Shown here piece by piece: positions 1 to 9,521 of a stretch of DNA of 64,000 bases. A program made the translations under genes and the position numbers. Below the pieces are notes generated by a model, which worked only from the letters and a program-made list of their open reading frames with translations, searched no databases and was not told the origin of the DNA. The DNA lies in NCBI GenBank assembly GCA_017537025.1, contig JAFWCB010000006.1:186001-250000 (forward strand), given 5' to 3'. The stretch's first letter is position 1; each line of letters starts with the position of its first letter. The stretch is from Sediminibacterium sp. (GTDB taxonomy: Bacteria; Bacteroidota; Bacteroidia; Chitinophagales; Chitinophagaceae).

Positions 1-2580
1 ACTTCTTTTAAAGGTGCCGATGTAAAATGGTTATCAGGTAATGGAAAGAAATTAGTGTACGAGCGAGAAGGTTTCTTACATACCATCGACCTTACTGGCA
101 ATAACAATAAACAGTTAGCGATTAATGTTGTGGGTGATTTTCCATGGGCTGCTCCGCGCTGGGAAAATATTGGCCGCAGAATAGAATCTGCGAGTATTAG
201 TCCAACCGGCAAAAGAGCTATCCTAGAAGCACGTGGAGAAATTTTTACTGCACCTGTTGAAAATGGAGATGTACGCAATATTACCCAATCAAGTACGGCT
301 GCGGATAGAGCTCCTATATGGTCGCCCAAAGGAAATGAGATAGCCTGGTTTAGTGATGCTGGTGGTAAAGGATATGCCTTAATGATTGCACCACAAGATG
401 GTATGGGTAAACCAAGAAGTATTGCTATCGGAATTTCTAAAATGATCTGGGAACCTACCTGGAGCCCCGATGGGAAATATATTGCTTTTGTAGACGACGA
501 CTTAAGAATACAAGTAATAGAATTATCTACCGGTAATCTTACTACTGCCGATATTGGCGGTATAAATATTGAACGTGGTAGAATGGGGCTTACCTGGAGC
601 CCCGATGCACAGTGGTTGGCATATAGCAAAACAGGATCGAATATGTTGAGAGGTGTGAAGGCCTGGAATGTAAAAACAAAAGCTATTTTGAATTTAACAA
701 ACCCGTTTGCTGATGCCTTCTCCCCCGCTTGGGATAGAGATAATAAGCATCTCTATTTTTTAGCGAGTACGGAACTTGGATTGGCCAGCGGCTGGGCAAA
801 TACCAGCTCACAAAATGCAAGAGCAGAGTATGAAGCCTATGTTATTAATTTACGTAAAACAGATCAATCTCCGTTCAAGCCAACCAGTGATGAAGAAGAA
901 GTAAAGCCGGAAGAAAAACCTAAAACAGAAGAAGCTCCCAAGCCGGTAGAAACTAAACCCGCTGATACCAAAGCTGCCGACAAAACAAAAGTGGATGTTA
1001 AACCAAAAACAGCAGAGGCAAAGCCAAAAGATGATAAGGAAGTAATTATTGATATCGCAGATATCGATAGAAGAACTATTCCCCTCCCTCTTCCCAAAAG
1101 AAATTATGTGGAGATTATAGCAGGCCCGGCAGGTAGCATGTTTATTAATGAGCGTATTCCAAACAGACCTTCTTCTTTACAAAAATTCACACTGGAAAGC
1201 AAGGAAGCCAAAGAATTTACAACAGGTGCAACAGGTATCAGTATTTCTGCAGACGGTAAAAAAATATTATTGAATCAACAAGGCAGTTGGAAGATCGCTT
1301 CTACCAATGGACCTTCTGCCGCTGATGCAAAAAATGTAAAGACCGATTTACGTGTATACTTAAATAGAGAAGAAGAATGGCTACAAATTTTTAATGAAGC
1401 GTGGCGCTATGAAAGGGATTTCTTCTATGACCCCAATATGCATGGCAGAGATTGGGACGAAGTATACAGGAGATATGCTCCACTGGTTCCTTATGTAAAA
1501 CACAGAGACGATCTTACTTATATTTTAGATCAAGTAAATGGTGAACTTAGTGTAGGTCATAGCTTTGTGGGTGGAGGCGATTATCCTTCTGTGGATGTAC
1601 CAAGTGTTGGTTTACTAGGAGCCGATTTAATTGCCGATAAAGGTCGTTGGAAAATTGCCCGTATCTATAATACCGAAAGCTGGAATGCTGGTTTGAGTAG
1701 TCCGCTGGATAGACCCGGTATTAAAGTAGCTGTTGGAGATTATATCGTGGGTATAAACGGAAAAGAATTAACTGCCAACGACGATCCCTATAAAATGTTA
1801 GATGGGACAGCCGATATTCAAACAACTATACATGTTAATAAAAATCCGGTTTTCGAAGGTCATACAACAGAGATTGTGAAGCCCTTGCGTAGCGATAATG
1901 CATTGCGACAAAGAGCTTGGGTCGAAGATAACAGAAGATATGTAGATAGTTTAAGTGGTGGCAAACTTGCCTATATATGGATACCTAATACCGGAGGACC
2001 GGGTTTTGTAAGTTTTAATCGGTACTATTTTGCACAACAAGATAAATTAGGAGCTGTTGTTGATGAACGTTACAATGGAGGTGGTTTATTAGATGATTAT
2101 ATGGTTGATTTAATGAACCGTTCTTTACGTGCAGCCCTTACGAATGAGGTACCCAATGGAAAACCCATGGCACTACCTGCGGGCATACTCGGACCAAAAG
2201 TATTATTGATCAATGAATTGGCAGGTTCGGGTGGAGATTTTTTTCCATGGGCATTCCGTCAGCAAAAAGTAGGGCCATTGATTGGTGCGAGAACATGGGG
2301 TGGATTAGTAAAATCGAGTGTACACTATACTATGGTAGATGGGGGTTATTTAACTGCACCCGATAATGCAGTATTCGATCCGATCAATAGAAAATGGGTG
2401 GCAGAGAATGAAGGCGTACCACCCGATATTGAGGTAAGGCAAGATGCACAATCTTTACAAGCAGGTAAAGATCCGCAGTTGGAAAGGGCTGTAAAAGAGT
2501 TACTGCAAACATTAAGTAAATCGCCGGCAATAGATATCAAAGTACCTGCCTATCCTACACCGGCGAAAACAAAAAATTAA
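1..2580 (+). CDS. Tricorn-like S41 family protease with beta-propeller (5' truncated)
   Basis: The frame is open from base 1, so the gene starts before the window; 859 residues are visible. The N-terminal part has TolB/WD40-like propeller repeats (WSPKGNEIAWFS, WSPDGKYIAFVD). A Lys/Pro/Glu-rich linker at about residues 300-347 follows. Then come the tricorn core helical domain (EEWLQIFNEAWRYERDFFYD), a PDZ-like segment (about 540-620) and the S41 catalytic domain. The motif VGHSF (His about 520) and AGSGGD (Ser about 743) fit the tricorn catalytic His and Ser, and NEGVPPDIEV fits the region of the catalytic Glu. Proteins of this type degrade peptides and in Bacteroidota are usually exported. 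The signal peptide is outside the window. Family assignment is firm; the substrate is unknown. Confidence 0.93.
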   Translation, partial: TSFKGADVKWLSGNGKKLVYEREGFLHTIDLTGNNNKQLAINVVGDFPWAAPRWENIGRRIESASISPTGKRAILEARGEIFTAPVENGDVRNITQSSTAADRAPIWSPKGNEIAWFSDAGGKGYALMIAPQDGMGKPRSIAIGISKMIWEPTWSPDGKYIAFVDDDLRIQVIELSTGNLTTADIGGINIERGRMGLTWSPDAQWLAYSKTGSNMLRGVKAWNVKTKAILNLTNPFADAFSPAWDRDNKHLYFLASTELGLASGWANTSSQNARAEYEAYVINLRKTDQSPFKPTSDEEEVKPEEKPKTEEAPKPVETKPADTKAADKTKVDVKPKTAEAKPKDDKEVIIDIADIDRRTIPLPLPKRNYVEIIAGPAGSMFINERIPNRPSSLQKFTLESKEAKEFTTGATGISISADGKKILLNQQGSWKIASTNGPSAADAKNVKTDLRVYLNREEEWLQIFNEAWRYERDFFYDPNMHGRDWDEVYRRYAPLVPYVKHRDDLTYILDQVNGELSVGHSFVGGGDYPSVDVPSVGLLGADLIADKGRWKIARIYNTESWNAGLSSPLDRPGIKVAVGDYIVGINGKELTANDDPYKMLDGTADIQTTIHVNKNPVFEGHTTEIVKPLRSDNALRQRAWVEDNRRYVDSLSGGKLAYIWIPNTGGPGFVSFNRYYFAQQDKLGAVVDERYNGGGLLDDYMVDLMNRSLRAALTNEVPNGKPMALPAGILGPKVLLINELAGSGGDFFPWAFRQQKVGPLIGARTWGGLVKSSVHYTMVDGGYLTAPDNAVFDPINRKWVAENEGVPPDIEVRQDAQSLQAGKDPQLERAVKELLQTLSKSPAIDIKVPAYPTPAKTKN

Positions 2581-2673
2581 ATAGAAATGATTACAGTATA
2601 TTTTCGATGATAAATTTTTCGCAATATGCTTAACAAGTATAAGCGTTGAAATATTACCCACAAAAATATCCCA

Positions 2674-3030
2674 CTAGTAAAAGAACTGCTCTAGCGTTAT
2701 TTTACCATCTGCAACTTGATAAACGCAAACTTCTTCGATAGTCATCCGACCACGATCCTTAAATGTTGCATCCATAGCCCAGGTAATAGCAAAGCTATTT
2801 CCTGCTACAATTGGCTCAGAAATAGTGGCACTGTGAAACGCTTCAACCCCTGATTGAAAAGCTATTGATTTTTCTTTCAAAGCGTCTAAACCGGTTACTA
2901 CTTTAGGGCCCATCATTTCACTTGCTTCAATACTTTGCACATTGTCTGCGAATAAGGTTTCCTGCGCCTCATCAATTTTTCCTTGTCTGCAAAGTTCTAC
3001 TAGTTTGTTGGCTACATCTACTGTTGTCAT
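2674..3030 (-). CDS. SnoaL-like / NTF2-fold protein
   Basis: The 118-residue protein has the size and pattern of small SnoaL-like (NTF2 superfamily) proteins: N-terminal helices (VANKLVELCRQGKIDEAQETLFADN), a central strand segment (FAITWAMDATFKDRGRMTIEEVCVYQV) and the terminal GKITLEQFFY typical of the last strand. The fold forms a cone with a hydrophobic pocket and serves as an enzyme or a binding domain; nothing here indicates the ligand. There is no signal peptide, so it should be cytoplasmic. It lies tail-to-tail with the tricorn gene and appears to be monocistronic. Confidence 0.8.
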   Translation of the reverse strand: MTTVDVANKLVELCRQGKIDEAQETLFADNVQSIEASEMMGPKVVTGLDALKEKSIAFQSGVEAFHSATISEPIVAGNSFAITWAMDATFKDRGRMTIEEVCVYQVADGKITLEQFFY

Positions 3031-3100
3031 ATTATTAAAGTTTATGTGTAAATATAAAATTCAACTTTTCAAATGGTCTTCTATTCATATTATTATTTAG

Positions 3101-4822
3101 TTATCCTTCAATATGTTTCGCCTTATCCACCATATCCTTTATAATTGTATCTAATTCGTTTGCAGAATCCCTCAAATGTTTTATCCATACAGAAATTTCA
3201 TCCGAATTTTTGTTGCTAACTTCAATAAAATTCATGATTCCTAACATTCTTGCAAGTGGCGCCCTTACAATATGCGACTGCGTCCAAGCAATATTTTTGA
3301 GTTTTTCATTCTGTATTTCAATTTGTCGAACATAATTATTTCTGCTTATTTCAAAATTCTTTCTTTCTGTGATATCATTCATGGCGCCTACCATACGAAT
3401 AGGTTTTCCTCTTTCATCTCTGATAATAACCCCTCTATCTATTACATCAGCAAACGATCCATCATTTTTTTGATAGCGATACTCTACAATCCAGTTAAGT
3501 TGGTCAGGTTTTTCAATAGCTGCATAAATACTTTTTAATACCCAATCTCGATCTTCTGGATGAATGTGATTCGTCCAGGTTTCTAATGTTGGGGTTGTTC
3601 TTTCAAATTCATATCCAAAAAGACTCTTTAATCCTGCCCCCCAATACAAGGTATTTTCTATGATATTCCAATCCCATATAGCATCATGAGTTGCTTCTGT
3701 AACCTTTTCAAAACGTTCATTAGATTGGAGCAGAAGCAAATCTGCCTCTTTCCTCAATGTAATATCTCTAAAATAAACAGAGAGTCCGGTGGGTGAAGGA
3801 TATACCGTTACCTCCAACCACATATTCAATGGCATGTAAAACTCTTCAAAAGTCAAACTTTCCTGAGTTTCCATAGCTTTATGATATTGGCGGTAAAAGT
3901 CGGTCTCGATAGCTTCCGGGTACTCGTCCCAAAGATTTTTTCCGATCAGGGTATCTCTTTTCCTACCTAAAATTTTTTCTGATTGTTTATTTAAATATGT
4001 GAGTACCCAATCGTTGTTAACATGGAAAAAAGCATCATTGATAGTTTCCAGTATGCTAATTTTCTCCTGATAAGCTTGATCAAGTTTTATAGCCGCTTGT
4101 TTCCGTTCGTCTATATTCTTAAAATAGGCAGATACCCCATCTTGTGATGGATAGGCATTTATTTCATACCACTTTCCATCTTCGGCATTGTAGTATTCAA
4201 AGGATTCTTTTCTTTTTGATCGGGCAACCCGTTGATAAATTTTCCGAATACCGGTATCTGCCGTTGCGGGAAATAATTCCCAAATATTCTTACCCAAAAC
4301 ATCCTCTGCTTTCTTTAAGAGTATGTTCTCGGCTTCTTTATTAAAATAAGTGAATTTCCAGTTTTTGTCTACTGCATAAAAAGCATCTGATATACTTTCC
4401 AATATCTCACGCATCCTGAGCTCCAGCATTTTGGATTCATGAATATCCTGAAAGCTACCATAAATCCGCAGGCATTTCTCTTGCATCATCTCTGCGTTTC
4501 CTATGGCCCGAACCCATCTTTCTTTCTTTTTTTTCGTAATGATTACAGCTTCAAAATCAAATGGAGTACCGGTTTCAATACTATTTTGGATAATTTCCGT
4601 TACCATGGATCGGAAATCTTCCCTATAAAAGCTAAGACCAGTTCGTAAGTCAGGGGTAAAAGTTTTTGGATTTGTTTCATGGAGTTCATGAACAATATCA
4701 GACCAATAAATTTTATTATGTATAACATCGAATTCCCAATTTCCGATTCTAGCGAGTTTTGAAGCCTGCTGGTAAAAGAAGATGTTTGAATCTTGCTTAC
4801 TTTCTTTCATTTTTTCGATCAT
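3101..4822 (-). CDS. Multi-PAS sensor protein with a DHp-like helix but no ATPase domain
   Basis: The 573-residue soluble protein has about four consecutive PAS units (roughly residues 15-125, 130-245, 250-365, 370-495). Recognisable segments include ILESISDAFYAVDKNWKFTYFNKEA, which recurs in similar form in the next unit, and PAC-type ends (GLSVYFRDITLRKEA, MVGAMNDITERKN). The C-terminal 75 residues resemble a histidine-kinase dimerisation helix, TQSHIVRAPLARMLGI, with a candidate His near 517. The reading frame stops about 55 residues later, with no N, G1 or G2 boxes of a HATPase domain. It is therefore a sensor that cannot phosphorylate itself by the usual route; it may act in trans with a partner. 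No cognate regulator is adjacent. Confidence 0.85.
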   Translation of the reverse strand: MIEKMKESKQDSNIFFYQQASKLARIGNWEFDVIHNKIYWSDIVHELHETNPKTFTPDLRTGLSFYREDFRSMVTEIIQNSIETGTPFDFEAVIITKKKKERWVRAIGNAEMMQEKCLRIYGSFQDIHESKMLELRMREILESISDAFYAVDKNWKFTYFNKEAENILLKKAEDVLGKNIWELFPATADTGIRKIYQRVARSKRKESFEYYNAEDGKWYEINAYPSQDGVSAYFKNIDERKQAAIKLDQAYQEKISILETINDAFFHVNNDWVLTYLNKQSEKILGRKRDTLIGKNLWDEYPEAIETDFYRQYHKAMETQESLTFEEFYMPLNMWLEVTVYPSPTGLSVYFRDITLRKEADLLLLQSNERFEKVTEATHDAIWDWNIIENTLYWGAGLKSLFGYEFERTTPTLETWTNHIHPEDRDWVLKSIYAAIEKPDQLNWIVEYRYQKNDGSFADVIDRGVIIRDERGKPIRMVGAMNDITERKNFEISRNNYVRQIEIQNEKLKNIAWTQSHIVRAPLARMLGIMNFIEVSNKNSDEISVWIKHLRDSANELDTIIKDMVDKAKHIEG

Positions 4823-4975
4823 TTATCCGCTGGTCTATACATGCAATTTTTCCAAAGTACGAATAAAACTGCTTGAAAATCAATCTATTTCGCATGCATT
4901 TTTGTAATTGCCGGATGTATTACAAATAGATGTTATACGGCTTTTGTAAAATGAGGAAAAAAATGAAAATGGAGC

Positions 4976-5926
4976 TTACAGAACCACCAACACGGCAGGT
5001 ACCGGTCGTTGTCCTTCTTTATCGCTTGGCTTGATGGTTTCTTTACCGTTAATGAGCATACAACTACTTCCGCCACCATCGAGGTTTATAGCTTCTATAC
5101 AACCTAAATCTTTTAAGATGGTTGCCAATTGTATAAGATCGGCTCCTTCGGCCTTGCCGGGGTTACGGCCTTCCACCACTAACACGATCATCTGACCATC
5201 GGCTGTATAACCAATAGCTGTTCGGGGATGTTTATCGTTAATAGCTTTACCGGTAAATTTGAGTTCTTCGTTATTAGTTATTTTTATCTGTCCATCTTGT
5301 AACAATACTGGTCCACCACCTACAGCCGTTTTCACTTTCCATTTTGTAAATTGATCCTTATCAAAATGGTCAGTTGATAGATAATTCAAAGAGTCTTTAT
5401 AGGCAGCTATTGGTTGTTGGGTAGCTAGCGGTAATTTCTTGGATGAATCTGTGTAAGTCCAAGCAATATCCATCGTACCTCTCTTATTAATACCAAAAGC
5501 ACTTGCAAAGGGATGTCGGTAGGTGAATGTATCTTTACCTCTTCCGGCAAGTGTATGCATATTATAAGCTAAGAGAATTCCCTTATTCATTACCAAATTC
5601 AAATTTCTATTTTGTACAAATTCAAAGAAAGTAGTATTTACTACCAAAAAAGGCTGTTTATTATTTTCAAAGTATTGAGTAGGTGTGTATCGCTTCCCAT
5701 TACCCACAATCGCTTCAATTGATTTATACGTTTTTTTTACATCCACAAGGGCATAATATGCTTTATTAGGTTTTCCATCAATGGTAGATTCGCTATAATA
5801 TATGTGCGCGTTAATAGGCATTATGCCAAACAAACTATCTACTTGTTTCCATTGCAGTTGAGCTGTGGCGAAGATGGGTAATACACAAACCAGTAAAGTA
5901 ACCCGCATAATTGTGATTTTATTCAA
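4976..5926 (-). CDS. Phosphodiester glycosidase family protein (NAGPA/DUF2233)
   Basis: The 316-residue protein begins with a signal peptide (TLLVCVLPIFATAQ). Its second half carries the NAGPA-type features: a TAVGGGP segment, HPRTAIGYTADGQMIVLVVEGR, and the hallmark EAINLDGGGSSCML with its Asp-Gly-Gly-Gly loop. The family includes the mammalian mannose-phosphate uncovering enzyme and bacterial exopolysaccharide-related proteins, which hydrolyse sugar phosphodiesters. Export to the periplasm or cell surface is expected. The gene ends just before the window's LipA region in the opposite reading sense of transcription order (it is downstream of lipA, 10 bp away), so the two may be co-transcribed. 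The substrate cannot be told. Confidence 0.88.
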   Translation of the reverse strand: MNKITIMRVTLLVCVLPIFATAQLQWKQVDSLFGIMPINAHIYYSESTIDGKPNKAYYALVDVKKTYKSIEAIVGNGKRYTPTQYFENNKQPFLVVNTTFFEFVQNRNLNLVMNKGILLAYNMHTLAGRGKDTFTYRHPFASAFGINKRGTMDIAWTYTDSSKKLPLATQQPIAAYKDSLNYLSTDHFDKDQFTKWKVKTAVGGGPVLLQDGQIKITNNEELKFTGKAINDKHPRTAIGYTADGQMIVLVVEGRNPGKAEGADLIQLATILKDLGCIEAINLDGGGSSCMLINGKETIKPSDKEGQRPVPAVLVVL

Positions 5927-5936
5927 AGCCGAATGA

Positions 5937-6878
5937 TTATGCCATTATTGCTTTTTCCGACATCCATTTATTTTTCCCATACCCGGGTATCACATGTTTT
6001 TCACTATGATAAGATGAGCGAACAAGGGGACCACTTTCTACATAATCAAAACCTATTTCATACCCTATCTCTCTTAATTCAGCAAATTCATCGGGATGTA
6101 CAAACCGCTGAACAGGTAAATGCTTTTTAGTAGGTTGAAGATATTGCCCTAGCGTAATTACATCTGTTCCGGCAGCCACTAAATCTTTCATGGTTTGTAT
6201 CACTTCTTCCTTGGTTTCACCAAGCCCTAACATGATTCCGGTTTTCGTTCTCATACCCCCTTTTTTAAGGGTTTCGAGTACTTCTAAACTGCGTCTGTAT
6301 TTGGCTTGTATCCTAACCTGTTTGGTAATGCGCTCTACGGTTTCCATATTGTGGCTTACCACTTCCGGAGCAGCATCTATAATACGTTGTATTTGATCTT
6401 TAAATCCTCTGAAATCGGGTATTAAAGTTTCTAAAGTGGTAGTAGGATTTAAAGCTTTCACTGCCTTAATTGTATTATACCAAATAATCGAACCGCCATC
6501 TTTTAATTCATCTCTATCTACGCTCGTAATAACAGCATGTTTTACTTTCATGAGATGAATAGCTTCTGCTACCCGTTGTGGCTCATCCCAATCTACAGCT
6601 AATGGCCTTCCTGTTGCAACTGCACAAAAACCGCAGCTACGGGTACATATATTACCAAGAATCATAAACGTGGCGGTACCCTCGCCCCAGCACTCGCCCA
6701 TATTCGGACAATTACCGCTCTCACAAATAGTATGTAATTTATGGGTATCTACTAAAGATCTTACATGTTTATAGCTTTCTCCAATAGGTAATTTAACCCT
6801 TAACCAATTAGGTTTTTTGATGCGTGAGGCTTCATTTTCCGCCTCATTTATTTTTGAAACAACGGGGAGTTCTTGCAT
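5937..6878 (-). CDS. lipA: Lipoyl synthase
   Basis: LipA is a radical SAM enzyme that inserts two sulfurs into protein-bound octanoyl groups to make lipoyl cofactors. The 313-residue sequence has both clusters: the family-specific [12 protein letters not shown] (CX4CX5C, auxiliary 4Fe-4S) and CTRSCGFC (CX3CX2C, radical SAM 4Fe-4S). It ends with the conserved RSSYHSEKH, whose first Ser is an auxiliary-cluster ligand. Length is normal. A match to the Bacteroidota -7 element (TACATTTG on the minus strand, 6902-6909) lies 24 bp upstream of the ATG, suggesting its own promoter. The lipB partner is not in the window. Confidence 0.98.
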   Translation of the reverse strand: MQELPVVSKINEAENEASRIKKPNWLRVKLPIGESYKHVRSLVDTHKLHTICESGNCPNMGECWGEGTATFMILGNICTRSCGFCAVATGRPLAVDWDEPQRVAEAIHLMKVKHAVITSVDRDELKDGGSIIWYNTIKAVKALNPTTTLETLIPDFRGFKDQIQRIIDAAPEVVSHNMETVERITKQVRIQAKYRRSLEVLETLKKGGMRTKTGIMLGLGETKEEVIQTMKDLVAAGTDVITLGQYLQPTKKHLPVQRFVHPDEFAELREIGYEIGFDYVESGPLVRSSYHSEKHVIPGYGKNKWMSEKAIMA

Positions 6879-6911
6879 TGCTGAATCACTTAATTACAGC
6901 GCAAATGTAGG

Positions 6912-7742
6912 CTACTTTCTTTTACCGAAAACGATGGCTGCATAGGCGTTGAAAAAGAGTTGTTTATCTTCATTAAGGAGCAAAACGGGCATTTTTTTAG
7001 TGTAATATTCAGCCTTCAAGCCCACTTCTATGGCCGATAAAACCTCATTATAGCGACCGTAATCAAATCGTAGAGCCGTACGGGCATGAAAACCGGGTAC
7101 ATATTCTATTTCATTAATACCCTTGAATAAGCCACCTTTTCCTAATATAATGGTGGGATCTAAGAATAAATTTTCATTGGCTTTTGTATATCTGATTTGT
7201 TCTCGTTGGCCATTTGAAGGGTTTTGTATCTCCAAATAATAAGGCTTGAGCATACCAATACTTAATCCGCCACCATAAATGGCTGAAACAGCAACTCCAT
7301 TTTTATTTCCTTTACCTCCAATTAACTTTTGCTGACCCAGCCCGATATTAAAATGATAGAAATTATTCTGTTTCCCATATATATAATTCGATACTATAAT
7401 AAAACCGGAAGAGGCCGTAAGCGTTGGAACCCGTTCTTCTTTTTTATTTTTATGCTCTCCAAATTCGATCCACCACAAATTTGTTTTAGTAATTGTTTTA
7501 TACTTTCCTTTTTCATAAAACAAGCCCCAGCCATCGGTATTTAATTTGATACCAAAAGCAGATTGCTTTTGAAAAATCAATGCTCCCTCCTCTTCCTGCC
7601 TGATTAGCTGATTTATTTTTTCTTTTTTTTCTGCCTTTTTTTGCATCCGTTGTGAGGGTGATTCGGATACAGGCTTTTGCTGTGCAGAAAGGCTAACTGC
7701 CTTCATCATTAAAATAACCAAAAAAACTTTCTTCACATCCAT
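6912..7742 (-). CDS. Uncharacterised secreted protein, probably outer-membrane associated
   Basis: I do not recognise a named family. The start at 7742 is chosen because MDVKKVFLVILMMKAVSLSAQ is a complete signal peptide; the longer reading to 7790 would overlap the divergent osmC gene. After the signal is a basic segment (RMQKKAEKKEKINQLIRQEEE), then a glycine- and aromatic-rich body with alternating strands (GIKLNTDGWGLFYEKGKYK, SIGMLKPYYLEIQNP, LRFDYGRYNEVLSAIEVGLKAEYY), ending in an aromatic-rich strand (LFFNAYAAIVFGKRK). This looks like a small beta-barrel of about eight to ten strands. Function unknown. Confidence 0.75.
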   Translation of the reverse strand: MDVKKVFLVILMMKAVSLSAQQKPVSESPSQRMQKKAEKKEKINQLIRQEEEGALIFQKQSAFGIKLNTDGWGLFYEKGKYKTITKTNLWWIEFGEHKNKKEERVPTLTASSGFIIVSNYIYGKQNNFYHFNIGLGQQKLIGGKGNKNGVAVSAIYGGGLSIGMLKPYYLEIQNPSNGQREQIRYTKANENLFLDPTIILGKGGLFKGINEIEYVPGFHARTALRFDYGRYNEVLSAIEVGLKAEYYTKKMPVLLLNEDKQLFFNAYAAIVFGKRK

Positions 7743-7780
7743 TGGTTTGATACATGTAAATTTAGTGCAAAATTGATGCA

Positions 7781-8185
7781 ATGACTTCACAAATTATTTA
7801 TAATGGCGATTTAAGAACTACTGCTACCCATTTACAAAGTGGTACCTCTATAGAAACCGACGCACCTACCGATAACCAAGGCAAAGGGGAGCGGTTCTCT
7901 CCTACCGATCTAGTAGCCACCGCATTAGCTTCTTGTATGCTTACAACCATGGCTATTAAAGCCAGAGCTATGCAAATTGAGTTGGATGGCACCAAAGCTG
8001 CAGCCACTAAAATCATGGTTAGCGACCCTAGAAGAATAGGAAAAATCATTATCGTAATTGATTTCCCACCTACCCTGCAGTTGGATGCCAAACAACAAGA
8101 AATCCTAGAAAGAACTGCCCGAACTTGTCCGGTTGAACGTACCCTACATCCTGATGTGGAGCTGGATTTTACTTTCAACTGGTAA
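7781..8185 (+). CDS. OsmC family protein
   Basis: The 134-residue protein has the OsmC layout: an N-terminal strand set ending GERFSPTDLVATALASC, a long helix with the first redox Cys (ASCMLTTMAIKA), and the second Cys in RTCPVERTL. OsmC/Ohr proteins are thiol-dependent peroxidases for organic hydroperoxides. The short form with CPVERTL is closer to the YhfA/OsmC-like branch than to Ohr. It is divergent from the secreted-protein gene at 7742 with only a 38-bp gap, and its 3' end is 5 bp from the convergent DUF2851 gene. A second, distinct OsmC protein is encoded at 21967-22377. Confidence 0.9.
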   Translation: MTSQIIYNGDLRTTATHLQSGTSIETDAPTDNQGKGERFSPTDLVATALASCMLTTMAIKARAMQIELDGTKAAATKIMVSDPRRIGKIIIVIDFPPTLQLDAKQQEILERTARTCPVERTLHPDVELDFTFNW

Positions 8186-8190
8186 ATGAT

Positions 8191-9459
8191 TCAAGATTGA
8201 AGTATAGCGTTGCCTATACTACAAGACAGGCATTTTTTAACAGTACAATAATATTTCTCTAACTCTAATAAACCCTGTGTATGAAAAGCGTATTGTTGTG
8301 GAGCATTTGTTCGTTTCCAGGGAAATAGAATATGATTGGTTTCCGGAGGTAACTCTTGCAATAAAGAAATAGCTCTTTGTTGCCAAATAGGTTTATCATT
8401 CAGCCATCCATAAGTAAAGAGTAAGGGTGCAACCAGATTGATCATCAAAAGATCCTTTTGCATTTGTCCTACCTTTTTCATTAAATAAGGGGCGTTCTGA
8501 TCAAAACAAAAATGGGTGTCCCAATACGCGTTTGCTTGCATCTGCAATACCTTATTACCATCTGCTCTATTTCTTATACCGGTTAACACCTGAAATACAG
8601 CCTTGTTTTCTGCCAACCAGGCTACCAACTGTGAGATTCGAATGGTTGGGAATGCGGCAGGCCGCATACGTAAAAATGAGGCAGGTTGTATGGTATACTT
8701 GATAGGGTATTTTTTTTGAAGAAAATGAAATGAAGTAACCAGCATTTGAGGGTATTCATCTTTTGGATGGATGGGTAATAGATTGAGATGCCCCATTAAC
8801 CAAGCATTTAAATCGGTAGGGTTATAACTAAGCCTTACAACTTGTTGATATGATAACAAATTAATAGCGGCGTCAAAAGACGCACCATTCATTTTTCCAC
8901 CCATCTGATAGGCCAGTTGAGATAGTGCAAGCCTATTCCAATCTCCCTTACATAAATCGAGTTGTTTTCTTAATTCAACCGCCTTCTTAGTTAAACGCTC
9001 TATTACTAACCTTTCTAGCCACGACTCCCAAATCAATGGTTTTACCTTTCCCATCAGTCCGGAACAGGGTAATCCTCGACGCTTCAACATCATGTGCGAG
9101 AAATCGGTAAGCATGATCTTAGAAACATGAGGAGAAATATCTAAACAGGGAATAGGAATACCATGTACAGTTTTTACAATACAATTATTCTCCCAAACTA
9201 CATGAAGAATAATAGGCTGATATAGTGGATCATATTGATGCTTATGCTTGTACCAATCAGAGGCTTTTATATGAATCTCAATATTGCCAACTAATGTAAT
9301 AGCACCAATAATAATCTCTGCCGCGGTAAAATCCGGCCCTTGATTAGTGTTCAGGTTACCTGCTTTGATAATTTGTAAAGACTCGCCTGTTGTAGTTTCT
9401 AATACTCCTTTCGCAAAATAGCGATGTTGCCAAATAAAATGTAATAACTGTTCTTGCAT
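8191..9459 (-). CDS. DUF2851 family protein
   Basis: The 422-residue protein matches DUF2851, a family largely restricted to Bacteroidota. The diagnostic N-terminus is EQLLHFIWQHRYFAKGVLETTTGESLQII followed by NTNQGPDFTAAEIIIG and VGNIEIHIKASDWYKHKHQYD, and further in HVVWENNC. The family is sometimes compared to nuclease-like folds because of the conserved GPDF...EIH pattern, but I know of no experimental role. No signal peptide or membrane segment is apparent. It is convergent with osmC (5-bp gap). Confidence 0.88.
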   Translation of the reverse strand: MQEQLLHFIWQHRYFAKGVLETTTGESLQIIKAGNLNTNQGPDFTAAEIIIGAITLVGNIEIHIKASDWYKHKHQYDPLYQPIILHVVWENNCIVKTVHGIPIPCLDISPHVSKIMLTDFSHMMLKRRGLPCSGLMGKVKPLIWESWLERLVIERLTKKAVELRKQLDLCKGDWNRLALSQLAYQMGGKMNGASFDAAINLLSYQQVVRLSYNPTDLNAWLMGHLNLLPIHPKDEYPQMLVTSFHFLQKKYPIKYTIQPASFLRMRPAAFPTIRISQLVAWLAENKAVFQVLTGIRNRADGNKVLQMQANAYWDTHFCFDQNAPYLMKKVGQMQKDLLMINLVAPLLFTYGWLNDKPIWQQRAISLLQELPPETNHILFPWKRTNAPQQYAFHTQGLLELEKYYCTVKKCLSCSIGNAILQS

Positions 9460-9521
9460 AGTAAACTATTGAACAGATAAAATTAGCGGCTATCAGTACG
9501 TTATAAATACCTGATTTTTTA

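Noticed and set aside
864-1097. Minus-strand ORF with a hydrophobic, serine-rich translation
   Set aside because: It is the antisense of the Lys/Pro/Glu-rich linker of the tricorn-like gene; the composition is dictated by that sense strand.
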